Positions 62,478-64,000 of a stretch of DNA of 64,000 bases are shown here, piece by piece. The position numbers and the translations under genes were made by a program. Position 1 is the first letter of the stretch; each line of letters starts with the position of its first letter. Below the pieces are notes generated by a model that searched no databases, was not told the DNA's origin, and saw nothing but the letters and a program-made list of their open reading frames with translations. The DNA comes from Flammeovirga sp. OC4 (GTDB taxonomy: Bacteria; Bacteroidota; Bacteroidia; Cytophagales; Flammeovirgaceae). Where the stretch lies: positions 30,985-94,984 of the forward strand of contig NZ_JTAM01000037.1 of assembly GCF_000812565.1 (NCBI RefSeq). Reading direction: 5' to 3'.

Positions 62478-63932
62478 ATGATCGAACAATTAGAGAATAC
62501 ACTAGAAAAAGAAGATTTAGTAAGAATTTTCATCAAAGGAGGAATCTCTTCTCCTGGTGATTTTCTTAAAATTATACAAGTTGCTGAAGAATTAGAAGTA
62601 GATCATATTCACTTTGGATCTAGACAAGATATTCTTTTTGCTCCACCAAAAATTAGTAGACCTAAACTGAAAGAAACTTTTGAGTCTATCAAAACAACTT
62701 TTGATTGTGATGGTGAGCAATTTCAAAATATTGTAACTTCTTACGTAGCCTTGGATGTAATTCCAAGTACACGTTGGTTAGCAGCACACACTTACCATTA
62801 TATTCTTGATACTTTTGATTTTCAACCAAAATTAAAAGTAAATATCATTGATCCAGCACAGACAATGGTCCCTTTATTCACGGGGCATCTTAATTTTATT
62901 GCTTCAGAAAAAGAAGGATATTGGTACTTATTCATAAGAGAACAGGAACATGATGAAGTGCTTTGGGAATGTCCTAGCTTAATCTATAACTATGATATTG
63001 CAAAAGTAGTTAAGGCTTTTGAAGGTCTTCATGTACCTGGTAAAAATATTAATAGCTCAAAGGTATGGAAAACTGTTGTTAGCACTTTAGACATTAACAC
63101 TATTGCTAAAACAGAACCTCTTTCACTACCAACAGGCCCTTTCCCTTATTATGAAGGAATGCACCGTATGTTGAGCGGTAAATATTGGCTAGGTCTTTAT
63201 TGGAGAAATAATAGCTTTGATATTCCTTTCTTAAAAGAGCTTTGTGAAGTATGTCTTAAAACGAATATCGGTAAGATTACAATCACTCCTTGGAAGTCAT
63301 TTATTGTCAAAGGAATTGATAGTAAGCATATCATTATATGGGAAAAACTCCTAGGTAAATTTGGCATCAATGTTAGACATTCATCTTTAGAATTAAACTG
63401 GCATTTACCAGTACTTGATAAAGAAGCACTTGATCTTAAAAATTACTTAGTAAGAGCTTTAGATAAACAAGATATTAGTACTTATGGTCTTACTTTTACC
63501 ATAAAAACTAAGCCTGTAATTCTTTTCACATCTGTAGTGATTGAAAGTATCCCTTCTTCTACTAGAGAAAGTACTTATAATGTACTCTACGCTAAGGATT
63601 TTAATTGCAACGAGCCAAAATATATTCCTTTTGTAAAAAGAATACCAAAAGAGGCAATACCTCCTATTCTTATTGAATTAAGTCATCTTTATTACGAAAA
63701 CTTAGATAATAGTAACTATGACATCGACGAACCAAAGAAAAAGCTTGCTTCAACAACTGTAAGTGTTTATCAATGTCAAAACTGTCTAAGTATCTATGAT
63801 GAAAGTATGGGAATGCCTGATGAAGGTATACCTGAAAATACAAAATTCGAATTTCTTCCTAGTTCTTTCTGCTGCCCTACTTGTGAGGGACCTAAAGAGG
63901 ACTTTATAGAAATAGAAATGCCACAATCATAG
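62478..63932 (+). CDS. Nitrite/sulfite-reductase-like protein with C-terminal rubredoxin
   Basis: 484 residues, 41 bases behind the nitrate reductase. Residues ~10-80 match a ferredoxin-like half-domain of siroheme nitrite/sulfite reductases (LVRIFIKGGISSPGDFLKII; VDHIHFGSRQDILFAPP). Residues ~215-290 match the second half-domain (GKYWLGLYWRNNSFDIPFL; IGKITITPWKSFIVKGI). No cluster motif C-x5-C with C-x3-C was seen, so siroheme/Fe4S4 catalysis is unlikely. Residues ~430-480 are a rubredoxin: Cys433, Cys436 (CQNCLSIYDE), then FEFLPSSFCCPTCEGPK with Cys466 and Cys469. It probably passes electrons to, or couples, the nitrate reductase with nitrite reduction. Confidence 0.78.
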   Translation: MIEQLENTLEKEDLVRIFIKGGISSPGDFLKIIQVAEELEVDHIHFGSRQDILFAPPKISRPKLKETFESIKTTFDCDGEQFQNIVTSYVALDVIPSTRWLAAHTYHYILDTFDFQPKLKVNIIDPAQTMVPLFTGHLNFIASEKEGYWYLFIREQEHDEVLWECPSLIYNYDIAKVVKAFEGLHVPGKNINSSKVWKTVVSTLDINTIAKTEPLSLPTGPFPYYEGMHRMLSGKYWLGLYWRNNSFDIPFLKELCEVCLKTNIGKITITPWKSFIVKGIDSKHIIIWEKLLGKFGINVRHSSLELNWHLPVLDKEALDLKNYLVRALDKQDISTYGLTFTIKTKPVILFTSVVIESIPSSTRESTYNVLYAKDFNCNEPKYIPFVKRIPKEAIPPILIELSHLYYENLDNSNYDIDEPKKKLASTTVSVYQCQNCLSIYDESMGMPDEGIPENTKFEFLPSSFCCPTCEGPKEDFIEIEMPQS

Positions 63933-63979
63933 GTATTTTCAAATGAACTAAATACGAATGATTATATATGCAACGAAAA

Positions 63980-64000
63980 GAGGCTGTCTCATAACTCATC
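63980..64000. other. Possible IS end or hairpin arm at right edge
   Basis: GAGGCTGTCTCATAACTC at the very edge resembles the ends of insertion sequences common in this phylum, and would also suit a terminator arm for the gene ending at 63932. The partner sequence lies outside the window. Confidence 0.2.

Overview
This AT-rich window fits a marine polysaccharide-degrading member of the Bacteroidota, most like a Flammeovirga-type member of the Cytophagales. The evidence is promoter cores of the TTTG / TAnnTTTG type, secreted proteins ending in type IX secretion (T9SS) sorting domains, AraC-regulated sulfatases, and glycoside hydrolases. The genus is an inference.

Layout, left to right. 1-1455 is the start of a GH3 beta-glycosidase lipoprotein cut by the window edge. 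2000-7600 is an accessory region of small unrecognised genes, one of them SUKH-immunity-like. It is laced with palindromic intergenic repeats, a gene remnant and the first copy of a ~390-bp miniature inverted-repeat element. 7619-10532 is a tight leftward four-gene operon (DUF3050, DUF4269, NADAR N-glycosidase-like, SAM methyltransferase) behind a promoter that carries an inverted-repeat operator. 10772-19990 holds a T9SS sulfatase, two more copies of the miniature element, an amylo-alpha-1,6-glucosidase-like lipoprotein and a GH38 alpha-mannosidase with a Cys/Lys-rich insert. 20247-33498 is a three-fold module, each unit an arylsulfatase with a convergent AraC regulator; a metallopeptidase, a fourth miniature element and an outer-membrane barrel are inserted between parts. 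33654-42047 has an ABC-F ATPase whose second nucleotide site is degenerate, a Kelch/IPT lipoprotein and a 1426-residue leucine-rich-repeat T9SS protein.

42265-44250 has a small gene with an apparently leaderless promoter, an ECF sigma factor with a zinc-finger anti-sigma, and a thioredoxin-fold secreted protein. 44391-48271 is a rightward group (UbiA prenyltransferase, type III polyketide synthase, methyltransferase, FAD oxidoreductase); the last three have the order of the streptomycete srsABC phenolic-lipid quinone operon. 48287-53335 runs leftward: a HupE/UreJ-like membrane protein, a small membrane protein, a PAS histidine kinase, a MATE transporter and a membrane protein with a degenerate nucleotidyl-cyclase-like domain.

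53600-63932 reads as a nitrate-sensing and nitrate-assimilation region. It has a periplasmic-binding-domain histidine kinase, a NarX-like kinase with a nitrate-box motif, a NarL-type regulator, a leader with repeated TACGTA sites and a strong hairpin, a single-chain nitrate reductase fused to an FAD diaphorase and a BFD [2Fe-2S] domain, and a nitrite/sulfite-reductase-like protein without siroheme-cluster cysteines but with a C-terminal rubredoxin.

The best candidates for something little described are the nitrate reductase/rubredoxin pair with its own sensor system, the prenyltransferase-plus-type III PKS operon, the NADAR operon, and the miniature elements with 5-bp target duplications. No tRNA, rRNA or CRISPR array was seen.
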